From Ancylostoma caninum (lineage: Eukaryota; Nematoda; Chromadorea; Rhabditida; Ancylostomatidae), in NCBI GenBank assembly GCA_037903475.1, contig JBAJFG010000015.1, positions 2,108,001 through 2,172,000 of the forward strand: a stretch of DNA of 64,000 nucleotides. The letters run 5' to 3'. The notes beneath the pieces are model-generated. The model was given only the letters and a program-made list of their open reading frames with translations. It ran no database searches and was not told where the DNA came from. Below, piece by piece: positions 11,201 through 21,893 of this stretch. Every line of letters begins with the position of its first letter. The first letter of the stretch is position 1. Made by a program: the position numbers and the translations under genes.

Positions 11201-11902
11201 CTGTAAAACAGCTGTTGCAATTAAGCCGGAAGATGCTCTTCGTACGAAAAGCAAAAAGAAAAGAAAAATTATCAGCGTGAGTGTGAAGCTAGGAAATTTT
11301 TACCTAGCACATTTTTGCCTGCCGCACGCAGTGCAGCTCCATGCTACGCCACCGCGCACAGCAGAACCAGATACGACTCATCTGAAGCATTTGTCAACCA
11401 CGCACACAAACACATACAAAATATATTAGATGTTAACGTAAGTCCTTACGCTTTTTTAGTTGCAATTTCTCAGTACCGTTGCCATTTTTCTCTAACATGC
11501 ACTATACTTCCTGGAAGCGCTTTCCTTCTTCTACAATCCTATATTCGAGTGTTCTCACGGATCTACTGAATTACTTAATTTTAAGCTTGAGAAGAAAAAC
11601 GCCAGTCCGAGGAAAAACCCAATTTCCTCTTTGTGTTCAGTGGGGAACAGGAAGCATCCCATACTGTTTGAGCGTGTAAGCACTGAGGGATTCAAACACG
11701 GCAGAACATCATCAGTGGAATTGTTGGAGCGCCAGTTTGACGATTTTTGGAAGGTGGGGTCTGACATCACTGTGAAGTCGGATGACTAGACCTTGCGACT
11801 GGGTTCTTTTTGCAGAAAAAAACTAAGTTATTTGAGAGTTTTGAGGAGTACGATGTCCAGGCTATACGATTCCTTTTGAGCAATTCCTTGGTCTTCCTGT
11901 AA
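8258..11902 (+). CDS. single-pass membrane protein with Thr-rich ectodomain (multi-exon, 5' end missing)
   Basis: Proposed exons are 8258-8489, 8552-8730, 10918-11008, 11069-11276, 11586-11753 and 11816-11902, and every junction keeps phase. The first is Gly/Asn-rich (NGGRGDNGNGGEAGNG), then acidic. The next two are Thr/Ser/Ala-rich, like a mucin stalk. Exon 4 gives the membrane span (GIFAGGVVVLLIFLFCLYRL) and a basic anchor (TKSKKKRKIIS). The last exons are cytoplasmic (SSVELLERQFDDFWK and KLFESFEEYDVQAIRFLL) and stop at 11900-11902. Donors include GTAAGT at 8731, GTATGT at 11009 and GTGAGT at 11277, and acceptors include CTTTCAG at 11068 and TTTGCAG at 11815. The signal peptide exon was not found. 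A donor at 11899 could extend the protein. Exon 2 can also read through to a stop near 8881, giving a shorter form. I do not recognise the family. It probably acts at the cell surface, by inference from topology. Confidence 0.6.
9655..9903. mobile_element. foldback element inside the large intron
   Basis: Arms of about 45 bp face each other. GACGAGTCCGCCCACGCACG at about 9680-9699 pairs with CGTGCGTGGGCGGACTCGTC at about 9864-9883, and both arms continue outward. Partial pairing continues inward around CCACGTCATC and GATGACGTGG. TATA-like AT-rich sequence lies just outside the right arm. I see no coding sequence. It sits in the proposed 2.2-kb intron of the membrane-protein gene. Confidence 0.7.
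10490..10568 (-). repeat. tRNA-derived SINE-like sequence
   Basis: On the minus strand, TGGTCTAGTGGATGAAGC resembles an A box and GGTTGGTTCGAATCCG is a good B box, at tRNA-like spacing. The putative acceptor ends (GCGTGGA and GTTCATT) do not pair, so it is not a working tRNA. It shares the AGTGGAT-x-AAGC/GAGC layout with 6739-6818. Confidence 0.55.
10589..10790. mobile_element. 202-bp foldback MITE
   Basis: Terminal inverted repeats of about 46 bp begin AGGGCTGGGCACGCTGGCAA on the left and end TACAAGCATGCACAGCCCT on the right. The inner part GCGACGGCGATTTGGTCGCC faces GGCGACCAAATCGCCGTCGC exactly. No coding sequence is present. It lies 128 bp upstream of the proposed exon at 10918. Confidence 0.8.
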
Positions 11903-12949
11903 GAAATTCGTTCGGTCGAAGTTCTTGACATCATCAAGACCAAATATGTCTTCTCTGATCACAAAAATCGCTGATGACCAGCCATTTTGAGCAAAACGTC
12001 TCTTTCATACTTAGCACAGGTCACTTGGCCTTTTGATATCTTTTCGAGCTTCAACTATTTGACAGGATAAGTGGCTGTCGGTTCTGCTGTTTTTCATTGG
12101 CTCATTACTCCATTTCGCATTCTTATAACTCAAGCAAACTATTGCTTCCAGAAAAACTTTTTAGAGCATTTCTTCAGAGGAAGAATAGCGCTTTCAAATC
12201 CTATATGACCTGTTCCTGAAAAATGGCAAATTGGTGGAGAAAAGTGCATCCGAAAAAAAGCACAAAGAATTATCTTAACATCCAATACATACGTACTAAC
12301 GAACATATAAAAATATCCACATTTGGATCCGTACAATTGTGACGCGATTGTTACATGAATGAGTGGTAACCGCACGCAACATGCAATTGCATAGATTGAT
12401 CCTAGAAAAGGAGGGGGGGGGGGGTCTTTGAGCCTGACTTATCTATAAGTTATAGCAATGGTGAGCGCAGTAAGTACAAAGACTTTCAATCCGGCTTGCC
12501 GCAACGCGTACATGATGATCGCAACGCAGTTGGCCGCAACCCAACAGGCCCAACCCACGCATGAGAAATTCGGCCGCTTGCGACACATGCACAAGTGAGC
12601 GATATCAGTGAAAATATAGTATAAAAACTAGGCTGGTAAGGAAGTCTTGGTCCGATTTTTTTTTGAAAGTTCCAGAACATTTGATTGTTGATCGATTCCC
12701 GTGACCAATCATGTGGTAATCGCTGACCAAACTCGGGGCTTCTCCATAATAGGCATGCTTCCCTAACCTTAATTATGACGTCAATTCCACAAGAGGTCTT
12801 TCGAGCTGTAATCAGTTCTTCCTGCTCTGCCCACACCGAAAGGAGTTTCTGCAAGACAGAGTTGGCCTTCACGGTTCTAACAAGCATAGTCCCATGTGAC
12901 TCCATCGAGGAGAAGATCCGCCAAATTGCACCTCCCATCCAAACATGTG
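11903..12949. other. intergenic or intron, nothing firm
   Basis: A G12 tract lies at 12413-12424. A minus-strand frame at about 12486-12938 is open for 150 codons and partly hydrophilic, but has no matching splice sites and overlaps the approach to the mariner relic, so I do not call it. Confidence 0.35.
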
Positions 12950-13270
12950 TTTCCTTCGCTATTTCTGGAATTTGCTAGGAATGTCGTATTACGAGCTGCT
13001 CCCACAAACACACACAGTCACGGTAACATTTACGCCAATCAGCTCTGGAAAGCCGCGGATGCTGTTCAAGAAAAACGGCCGACAGTTTCCTACACCTTCG
13101 CCATGACGACGCTAGGCCCTATATAGCTAAAGAGACCAGTGAAAAATTGGAGCAGCTAGGCTGGGTAACGGTTCCCCACCTACCCTATTCTCCTGACGTT
13201 GTCCATTCCGACAGCCACTTATTTCGCCCCCTTAAGATTTTTCTAGCTGAGAAAAATTCACCGAAGTTGG
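12950..13270 (+). pseudogene. mariner transposase relic (D34D catalytic core)
   Basis: Segments of a mariner-family transposase lie in more than one frame. WNLLGMSYYELLP starts near 12966, then NIYANQLWKAADAVQEKRP follows in another frame, then HDDARPYIAKETSEKLEQLG from 13102 and PYSPDVVHSDSHLF. The spacing between the Asp of HDDAR and the Asp of HSDSH is exactly 34 residues, the D34D spacing of mariner elements. At least two frame changes and the missing N-terminal DNA-binding half show that it is dead. I found no terminal inverted repeats next to it. Confidence 0.85.
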
Positions 13271-14237
13271 GGATGTTGAAACAGGGGTCAGCGATTTCCT
13301 TGCCTCCCAGTCTCCCCTGTTCTGAGAGAAGGAGACCGCTGACCTGCCCATTAGGGCGGGCACTGTAGTGACTAACTATGGTGATTATATTGTTGAGTAA
13401 ATTCTATTATATGTTGAATAACAAAATGAAGCAGAAGAAAAGTGTCAAATGGCTCAAGACTATCTTATCACCCTTATAGACGCAATGCAACCACATGCAT
13501 CAAAAATTACAACGATTAGTAAAGGCCAATCAACCACCATAGTGTTGATTGTGCCTATGGGTCGATTGTGGTTGTAATTATAAGTTTTTCTTTGGTACAA
13601 ACTGGTATACTGGTTAAACCTCGTCAGAACGGTAAAGGCCAACAATCTTTTTCCAAATTTTATTGTCAAAATCATGTCAATTAAAAAGAAAACGAGGTGA
13701 TCTACAATCGGAGAAAAAGAGCCCTAAGAACCTTAACCTACCGTATGAGCTTCTTTATAACAATTTCAAAAAAACACAAGGCAAGCGGAATGTGGCCGCT
13801 CGAAGTGATCTCAGAGGTCGGACCGAAGACGATTAGAAGTCGAAAGCCTTTTGGGTTGGCTGACCAGTCAATCAATTTTCGTGCCGGGACCGACCGTAGA
13901 TCTCGTGGCTCCTATAGATTACACAGGTCAAACTCCCACAACTGTAGATGAACAAAAGTGAATTACACAAAACACTTGAGCCTACGACTTCTTCCTACTA
14001 CACCATCCATAGTCCAGCAGGCCGTAACTCGACCGCACGCGTACGTAGTCCGGTTGTCCGCGCTAATACGATCCGCATCGCAGTCGCTCGCATGTGAGAT
14101 GAGACCACTCACCGATAAGACAATTGCAGCGTGGCGCTTACGAAATCGTAATCAGCCGCAACGTAAACGCACGCGCGTGAATCGTCATCCATGGTTCATT
14201 TCATTGTTGCGCTGACACTAAATAAGATTAATTCCAG
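13271..14237. other. intergenic or intron, no supported exon
   Basis: A short imperfect hairpin lies at about 13288-13347 (GGTCAGCG against CGCTGACC). No exon with paired splice sites was found. Confidence 0.35.
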
Positions 14238-14843
14238 CATTCCTCCACCCAATCTTCGGAAATCAAATCTGGATCAAAGATATCTAAGGTAGAGCATTTC
14301 CGAGAAAATAAAAGCTTTAATTTTATAGAATTCGATTTTAAGAGCACCGAAGGGGAGAAGCGGAAGAAGGCATTCGCTAAAAAAGTCAAAGATAGCGGCA
14401 GTGGATCTCGAGACCGTAAGCGGACAGCAGAAGGCCGAAAAACCAAAGGTCGTGGTACCGAAAGTGGGACGCAAGGCAACGCCACCGATTTGTGGACTGG
14501 AAAGAAACCGACACAGAGCTTTGAGGGGTCCAAATCTCCCGAGCGACCAGATCGTGGTGCAGCTCGTGTAGCTAAGAAGATGAAAGCATTATTGCGTAAG
14601 TCAAAAGAAGGTACGCCGAGCGTCGGTACGCCCACAGATCTGCCAACAGCCAGCAATATACTGGACCTGATGGGCACAGTACCGCAGGGATCCGAACCAC
14701 CGCCTAGTGGTCCTGGTGCTGGAACGCCTCTAGGATTCGGACAGGAAGCTGAAGGCTCGGGCGGCTATGAAGAAGTGGGCCCCGCGAGAGACACACCTCC
14801 CCCACCACCACCTCCTGCTCCCGCTTTTGGTGGAATGTGGTGA
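14238..14843 (+). CDS. terminal coding exon, basic and proline-rich tail
   Basis: A continuous plus-strand frame runs from an acceptor ending AATTCCAG at 14237 to a TGA at 14841-14843. It starts HSSTQSSEIKSGSKISKVEH, has a strongly basic stretch (EGEKRKKAFAKKVKDSG), a second basic block (ARVAKKMKALLRKSKEG), a Pro/Gly-rich segment and a tail TPPPPPPPAPAFGGMW. There are 201 codons plus the stop. Low complexity and charge suggest an intracellular disordered region. The polyproline could bind SH3, WW or EVH1 partners (inference). It may be the 3' end of the membrane-protein gene upstream, since it has the same strand and there is no poly(A) signal in between that I noticed. At least one linking exon is missing, because the donor at 11899 is in phase 2 while this exon begins in phase 0. 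Confidence 0.6.
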   Translation, partial: HSSTQSSEIKSGSKISKVEHFRENKSFNFIEFDFKSTEGEKRKKAFAKKVKDSGSGSRDRKRTAEGRKTKGRGTESGTQGNATDLWTGKKPTQSFEGSKSPERPDRGAARVAKKMKALLRKSKEGTPSVGTPTDLPTASNILDLMGTVPQGSEPPPSGPGAGTPLGFGQEAEGSGGYEEVGPARDTPPPPPPPAPAFGGMW

Positions 14844-14948
14844 CCGGCGGCGGTGGATGACGCCATTAATTTCTGTTTTATTCATGATCAACGAAAGATC
14901 GACGAAAGAATTAACAATGAGAGTTAATTGTTTATGAACGAACTGGCC

Positions 14949-14954
14949 AATAAA
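14949..14954 (+). promoter_or_regulatory. poly(A) signal AATAAA
   Basis: A consensus AATAAA 105 bases after the stop codon of the preceding exon, a normal distance for a nematode 3' UTR. Confidence 0.6.
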
Positions 14955-15093
14955 GTTCTATCTATTGTACCGACACCACATCCTGGCTCGATCATTTTAT
15001 CACCTGAATTTCAGACGACAATTGGTCCCCGAATAGCCATTGCGAAATCTGGCGAATCCATCGAAATTGACATTTAAAAAGTTGCTTTTCATG

Positions 15094-15375
15094 CGAAAAG
15101 GTTTGCTATTGCTCGGTTATAGGCTACTTTGCACCTGGTATTATCGACTGATTTATCGATTATATTGATTTTTTTTTTTGATTTTTCGTTATTTCTGTCC
15201 AGGGTTCGGTGAGGACATGTCTTCTGCTGAGCACGAATATGACAACCATTTTGCACGAAATATCGATCTATCGAGTTTACTGATTTTTCACTCTTCTGCT
15301 CAATGAAGCTGTGAAGACATGTCTCCTGGGGTTCCTCAGTACGCTCAATATGAATATGTCAACGTCACCAAAATA
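15094..15375 (-). repeat. about 118-bp dispersed repeat, inverted copies
   Basis: About two degenerate units are the reverse complement of the array at 19385-19800. Shared landmarks are GGTGAGGACATGTC, CACGAATATGACAACC and AT-rich TTATCGAT / TTGATTTTTCG blocks. No coding sequence. Confidence 0.75.
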
Positions 15376-16018
15376 GCTTTGCTAACTTTTCCCCCACAAG
15401 TCGATGGAGAAGGGTCATTTGGGCTTCGCTAACATGCTGATCACCAAAACTATTGAGATTTTAATGTTTCAGTATATTTATCGATGATAGTAATTGGCCT
15501 CAGCAGTGTGATGTAGCCGAGGTAGCAAAACACCCGAGCGAAGCCGGGTACGGCAGCTAGTTAACAACATGAGCGAGAATTGGGCTCCAAAAATCGACAC
15601 TCAATTCTACATCTCTTTATTCTCACGCAGAATTGGTCCTTTTTTGCCTTAGCGAAAGCCACATTTACTGATGCCTAGCGGCAATGTAATATAATATGCG
15701 GCTATAGTTCACAGTTGCCAAGCGAGAACTGGTTCCCGGGCACACAACATAGAATTGTGTAGACATTTTGAGGTCCGTCAATACTTCTTAATGACGGTGG
15801 CAAAAATACAAATATGGTGACATATTTTTTTATATAAATGCACCAGGAGTTCACTCAGCGTATCTCACTATGGAGCAGTTTTTGATCAATCACTAGATGT
15901 CATTTATTCCCTTATAAGCCGATATGAGTTCACTAAGTTCGAGATACACAGTACTTCAACCAAAATGTGTAACCACAAGGCGAGAACTGATCCGCGCAAC
16001 ATGCATAGTTCTAGATAG
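15376..16018. other. intergenic, nothing recognised
   Basis: AT-rich sequence with stops in all frames. Phrases such as GCGAGAACTGGTTC and GCGAGAACTGATCC recur loosely and may be old repeat debris. Confidence 0.35.
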
Positions 16019-16247
16019 CACTGGCGGACGCAGGGGGGGGGGGGGGGGGGGTTGGGGTGCAAAAATCTTGTATTAGTTTATTTTTACTCGTTTTTTAATA
16101 CTATCTTCGATATAATTTTTAATCAATTATTTATTACTATAATTAATATTTTTATTAATTTTATTTTTCGTCTGGGTCCCCAGAACAGCGGAGACCCCAC
16201 TTTTTTCCCACGTCCCCTCTCCCGCTCACTTTTTGCGACCGCCACTG
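16019..16247. mobile_element. hAT-type MITE with target duplication
   Basis: The ends are CACTGGCGGACGCA and, as reverse complement, CAGTGGCGGTCGCA. The 8 bases outside the left end are CTAGATAG and outside the right end CTAGGGAG, six of eight matching, as expected for an old 8-bp hAT target duplication. A run of 19 G lies just inside the left end (16033-16051). The interior is very AT-rich and non-coding. Confidence 0.75.
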
Positions 16248-17474
16248 CTAGGGAGGCATACTGCGTCAAAGTATATCATCTATCACAACTATTTATCTTC
16301 GCAGAAAGTGGCGGAAATCACAAAAACGTGAAAGTTATTCAACCATCAGGGACCAGAGGTGAGATTGCACTGCAAGGACCAGTTCTCGCGCGAGTATGCC
16401 ATTAAGGCGCTGATGTCCACTCTAAAACTTGCCGGAAAGTGCGCATTACTACTGAACTAAAGTTAACTCAAGAGTTAACACAGCTAAAGTTAACTTAACT
16501 CCTCCTGGGCAAACAAGCGGCCGGCCAGGGTGCAGAATAAAGAGTGGAAGAGAAATTGAGAGCGCAGGGTCGCAGAGAAAAAGCTATGGAATCATCAACT
16601 CAATCAACGAAGTAAATTAAAGGGTAGTTGACTTATTTATTGAAAAATCAGCACTATTCAGAGGACAGAGAATACCTTCTCTCCCAGCGCTTAAACCAGA
16701 ATTTACTCTGAACTATTGTTAGTTGTTCACGTTTTATGTCGATATGCGTACATTTGCACAGAGGCGAATAATGTAGATGAGTTCTCACGGTGTGATAGTC
16801 AAGAATACAATATTTCTCTGTGCCAATAAACATGTTTCTTCTCCAGAAACATCTCCGGAATTTCTACTCTTTTTGCACTCAGTTTATCATCGCAATCAGC
16901 CAAGTACATTCGCCACACCTGGCTGAGCAACAAATGCAGCGACGATGACAGCTGTTCTGAGTGCTGCCGTTCTGTTCGCTACGTCGTATTTCAGCGACGA
17001 ACCGCCGCTGATCAGCGCTACTACCGCCACTGCTGCTGCTTCTTCTCTCATCAGCTGACAGGTCGACGCCACAAATCACTGTGATATTGAACGTTTGTCC
17101 TAGTTGTATCCAGAGAATATCGTAGAAACAAGAGCTAGGATGTGTTAGGACCGAAGAAGCTGCCAAAAAGGCCTTGGCCAGCAAATTTGGCACAAATAAT
17201 TACAATATCTCCGTATTATTACTTTGCTTCATTATCACTATTACATTATATTACTCAACAGTTGTTTATCATTGTTAAAATCACTTTGTCATTATGTCAT
17301 ATCCGTATCCACTGTAGATATTTTCCTTTGAAGTTCCGTACGTTTAAGATAAGCAGCGAAGCGACAGAAGACAATTGTCCTTATCTGCTCTTGGGTTTTA
17401 GAACTATTGTGCTGCGGTAGTTCCCTCCAATATCGATTGCCTTATCGGCTGATTCTTACAGCGGTGCTTGATCA
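16248..17474. other. intergenic, nothing firm
   Basis: A minus-strand frame at 16879-17193 is Ser/Arg-rich. It has no supporting splice sites and I leave it uncalled. Confidence 0.35.
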
Positions 17475-17503
17475 TTCATTCACCCATTCATTTATTGATT
17501 CAT

Positions 17504-17550
<47 letters not shown>

Positions 17551-18709
17551 TTCATTCATCCATTCATTCATCCATTTATTCATTCATTCATTTATTTATT
17601 CATTCATTCACTCATTCATTCATTCATTCATTCATTTATTTATTCATTCATTCATTCATTTATTTATTCATCCACTCATTCATTCATTCACCCATTCACC
17701 CATTCATTCATTCATTCATTCATTCATTCATTCATTCACCCATTCATTCATTCATTCATTCATTCATTCATTCATTCATTCATTCATTCATTCACCCATT
17801 CATTCATTCATTTATTCATTCATTCATTCATTTATTCATTTATTCATTCACCCATTCATTCATTCATTCATTCATTCATTCATTCACCCATTCATTCATT
17901 CATTCATTCATTCATTCATTCATTTATTTATTCATTCATTTATTCATTTATTCATCCACCCATTCATTCATTCATCCACCCATTCATTCATTCATTCATT
18001 CATTCATTCATTCATTCATTCATTCATTCATTCATTCACCCATTCATTCATTCATTCATTCATTCATTCATTCATTCATTCATTCATTCATTCATTCATT
18101 CATTCATTCACCCATTCATTCATTCATTCATTCATTCATTCATTTATTCATTTATTCATTTACCCATTCATTCATTCATTCATTCATTCATTCATTCACC
18201 CATTCATTCATTCATTCATTCATTCATTCATTCATTCATTCATTCATTCACCCATTCATTCATTCATTCATTCATTCATTCATTCATTCATTCATTCATT
18301 CATTCATTCATTCATTCATTCATTCACCCATTCATTCATTCATTCATTCATTCATTCATTTATTCATTCATTACCCATTCATTCATTCATTCATTCATTC
18401 ATTCATTCACCCATTCATTCATTCATTCATTCATTCATTCATTCATTCATTCATTCATTCACCCATTCATTCATTCATTCATTCATTCATTCATTCATTC
18501 ATTCATTCACCCATTCATTCATTCATTCATTCATTCATTCATTCATTCATTCATTCACCCATTCATTCATTCATTTATTCATTCATTTATTCATTTATTC
18601 ATCCTCTCATTCACCCATTCATTCATTCATTCATTCATTCATTCATTCATTCATTCACCCATTCATTCATTCATTCATTCATTCATTCATTCATTCATTC
18701 ATTCATTCG
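17475..18709. repeat. (TTCA)n array with TTTA and CACCCA variants
   Basis: About 1.2 kb of ATTC/TTCA tetranucleotide repeats. The first part is mostly TTTA, and later parts are TTCA runs broken at intervals by CACCCA or CATCCACC. The open frames of more than 440 codons reading FIHS repeats in two frames are artefacts of a 4-bp repeat without stops. Confidence 0.98.
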
Positions 18710-19384
18710 GCCACTTGCAGTTCGTTCGCCTTGCAGTTCCTATTAGTCATCTTCGTGGTTCATCCTCTATATTCGCGCGGAATAGTAATTTTCCATTAAG
18801 AATACAGGACATCCTCGGTGTGACACCCGACTGAAGTGCCTTTCGACCACTCACTCGTTCTATTAGTTGCGTGCATAGTGGTATAGTGGTGAATCACAAC
18901 GCAAAAGAAACCGAATGATCGAATATTCGAATATTTTGCTGTTTACTCTCGGCATTATCATAGGCACTTAGCATTACTGTGAACGCAGTAGAAATTTGCA
19001 AATCCTTTATCATTGTTTGCTGAAACGGAGGTTTGCTTTGAAAAAGATGTCATTTTTTGGAAAAATCAATACTTATCGATTTCCTATCCTCCTGTACAAT
19101 ATCGTTTTCAAAACTGTTAACACCTCTTACATTACATTACGCTGACTATTTTTAGTGCGTGGGCGCGGCTTGATGAAACTTATACATAAACTTGATGAAC
19201 ATAAACTACCTGACTTCGCTCATGCGTTTTATTTCCCCGCTATTCAAAGCCGATGGCATCTACTATTGAACGTGATAAATCCTTTCAAAATGCTCATTAT
19301 TTGCTTATCAGGCTACTCACATATTCTCACCCACTCTTGCCAAGAAGTAGGAAAAGACGATCGTTTGCTAAATTTTACTAAAAT
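18710..19384. other. intergenic, nothing recognised
   Basis: No exon or structured repeat found before the degenerate repeat array at 19385. Confidence 0.35.
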
Positions 19385-19800
19385 GCTTTTCATGTTCGTG
19401 TTCAACATATTGAGATACCCCAGTGAACATGTCCTCGCCACCAGCGGGGCGAAAATAGCGAAAAATCAATAAAATCGATAAATCGATATCTCGTCCCTGT
19501 GGGCATATCCTCGCCACTCACTGAGCAAAGATAGCAAAAAATCAATAAAACTGATAATCGACAACTCGTTCAAAGCGGTTGTCATATTCGTGTTCAGCGC
19601 ATTGAGATACCCCAGTGGACATGTCCTCACCGTGCGCGAAAATAGCGAAAAATCAATAGAATCGACAAATCGATATTCCGTCCAAGACGGCTATTATATT
19701 CGTGTTCAGCGTAGTGAAGAACCCCAGCAAGCATGTCCACTCCACTCCCTGAGCAAAGATACCGAAAAATCAATAAAATCGATATGATCGAAAAACCATT
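19385..19800 (+). repeat. degenerate tandem array, about 118-bp unit
   Basis: Three full units and one partial unit. Each contains ATTCGTGTTCAGC, then ATACCCCAGTGGACATGTCC, then GCGAAAAATCAATA and ATCGATAAATCGAT-like sequence. The same unit is found inverted at 15094-15375, so the family is dispersed over at least 4 kb here. Confidence 0.8.
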
Positions 19801-21434
19801 CGATAAGATCAGGTCAAATGTAGCCTATAACCTCCGCCGGCCCCTTGAGAGCCTAAATGCGAAACTTGTTCCGGATTGGTTCCACTCTGCTATTTCTATA
19901 AGTAACATGCACACAAACACACAAACACACAAACTTTCACTTTTATATATACAGATATGGTCATCGTCTCCCATATCCTTGACAGAAGTCTCCCATATCC
20001 TTGACAGACTCACATTTCCGGCTCTCTTGCAACTCTGTTTTGTGGGTGGGTAGGTATTCTTCGGCTAAATTTATTTTTTTCATCTAGTAGTGTTCCTTTG
20101 TTTGCAGCATGCTCATGGGTCTGCGGGCGACGTGGTTTTATGGCCGTGATTTTCCTATTTAGTGATTCCGCTAAGTGTTAATCATCTATGAGCGGATATT
20201 TTTATCTTCGTGCTGATCATTGTGGGCGTGGCTTATTTACCGCTTTCGAACTGCACTCGTGCTGTGCTCATACGCACTGTACTCACGAACGGATAATGCA
20301 GTGGATATATTCGAGCATAAAAATTCGATACTGAATAAGTAGAATAATCAGATTTTCGAGAAAGACTGAGCATTACAACGTTTGAAGAATGAATCAATGA
20401 TTTTTTAGACCTCTGTTTTTTGAACAATCAAGTTTTTCGGACCAAATCATAAATTAATAGTTAAATGAATAGGACTATTCTATTCTTATTCGGTTGCAAA
20501 AATAACACATACTGTTAGGTGACCGTCCGTCATTTTCATAGGTATTGATCGACGACATCCTGTAGAAGCACTTACCCATGCATCGTCAAGTTAATCCAGC
20601 TTTAAAGGCCTGTAAAAACCTAGGTATTGATCGTGTCCAGACATTCTTGTTACTACGTGACACGATAACTGGTCACACCCGGTTTCTTTTGCCTCATTTC
20701 TGGCATTTCTGGACAAAACAACACTTCTATGTCGATTTCTCTCGGTTAACGACTTCCGTTTCCAATCAATAGATTACTTCTTTCTTGATTATTAGAGTAA
20801 GTTGAAGTAGCGTAAATTCTTTGCACCTCAATAAGGAAATTTCACAGATTGCTCCTTGCTTCTATCGTTAAATAAGCGGATATCGCCCACTTATCCCTCA
20901 ATTTCCTGGATTTCCTCCTGACAACACCACACCTTTGATCTACCTCCACTCCATAATCCATAAATCTCGAGCCCAGCTGGCGTTTGTCGACCTACAGCTC
21001 TATGCGGTTCGCATGTGTGTTCACATTACAGCGCATTGTCCCAGCATACGTATAACGAGCATATCTGTTGCCGTTAGGGCGGTTTTTCGGTTCATCCCCA
21101 GCTCAAGCGAAGCGTTCTAACGACCGCCGGTCGATGTCGACGCACTTTATTCGATCGTTGAAAAATCTCATCTGCTCTCCAAATCTACTTTTCTTCGTTT
21201 TTCAGGAGCTCTTAGGAAAGAGCTGAGGCTAATGAAGGCCTTGGCTCATAGGTGCTCTTTTTCATATTTGTGTTCCTTTCTTATGTTTGTAGTAGTTTTT
21301 TTTTACTTTTGTCATGAATATTCTGCTCCATTTTTAGTTTGCGACGTTTTCTTTATTTTGCTTTGTTCCGAAATAAATCCTTCTTGAATGATATGAAAAA
21401 AAAATTTGCGAAGTAGCCAATCATCCATATATTA
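19801..21434. other. intergenic, no supported gene
   Basis: Two copies of CTCCCATATCCTTGACAGA lie in tandem near 19970-20010. Short open frames only. Confidence 0.35.
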
Positions 21435-21893
21435 TCTCCATTTATTTATTTATTTGTTTATTCTTTCGTGCATTCATTCATTCATCCCATTCATTCATTC
21501 ATTCATTCATTCATTCATTCATTCATTCACTCATTCATTCATTCATTCATCCATTCATTCATTCATTCATTCATTCATTCATTCATTCACTCATTCATTC
21601 ATTCATTCATTCATCCATTCATTCATTCATTCATCCAGCACATTCATCCAGCACATTCATTCATTCATTCGTTCATTCATCCAGCACATTCATTCATTCA
21701 TTCGTTCATTCACCCAGCACATTCATTCATTCATTCATTCATTCATTCATCCCATTCATTCATCCCATTCATTCATTCATTCATTCATTCATTCATTCAT
21801 TCATTCATTCATTCATTCATTCATTCATCCATTCCGTCATTCATTCATTCATTCATTCATTCATTCATTTCATTTCATTTCATTCGTTCATTT
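21435..21893. repeat. (TTCA)n array with CATCCAGCA variant units
   Basis: A tetranucleotide array. Near 21635-21720 a longer unit containing CATCCAGCACATTCATTC is repeated about four times, with TTCGTTCA interruptions. Non-coding. Confidence 0.97.

Noticed and set aside
12486..12938. 150-codon minus-strand frame.
   Set aside because: Protein-like in part (WRSPEFGQRLPHDWSRES), but has no splice sites and no recognised domain.
14228..14677. 149-codon minus-strand frame opposite the polyproline exon.
   Set aside because: Shadow of a strongly supported plus-strand exon.
17407..18834. 475-codon frame of FIHS repeats.
   Set aside because: Product of (TTCA)n without stops, and equally open in another frame. 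The same applies at 21406-22031, 42387-43037 and 44371-44823.
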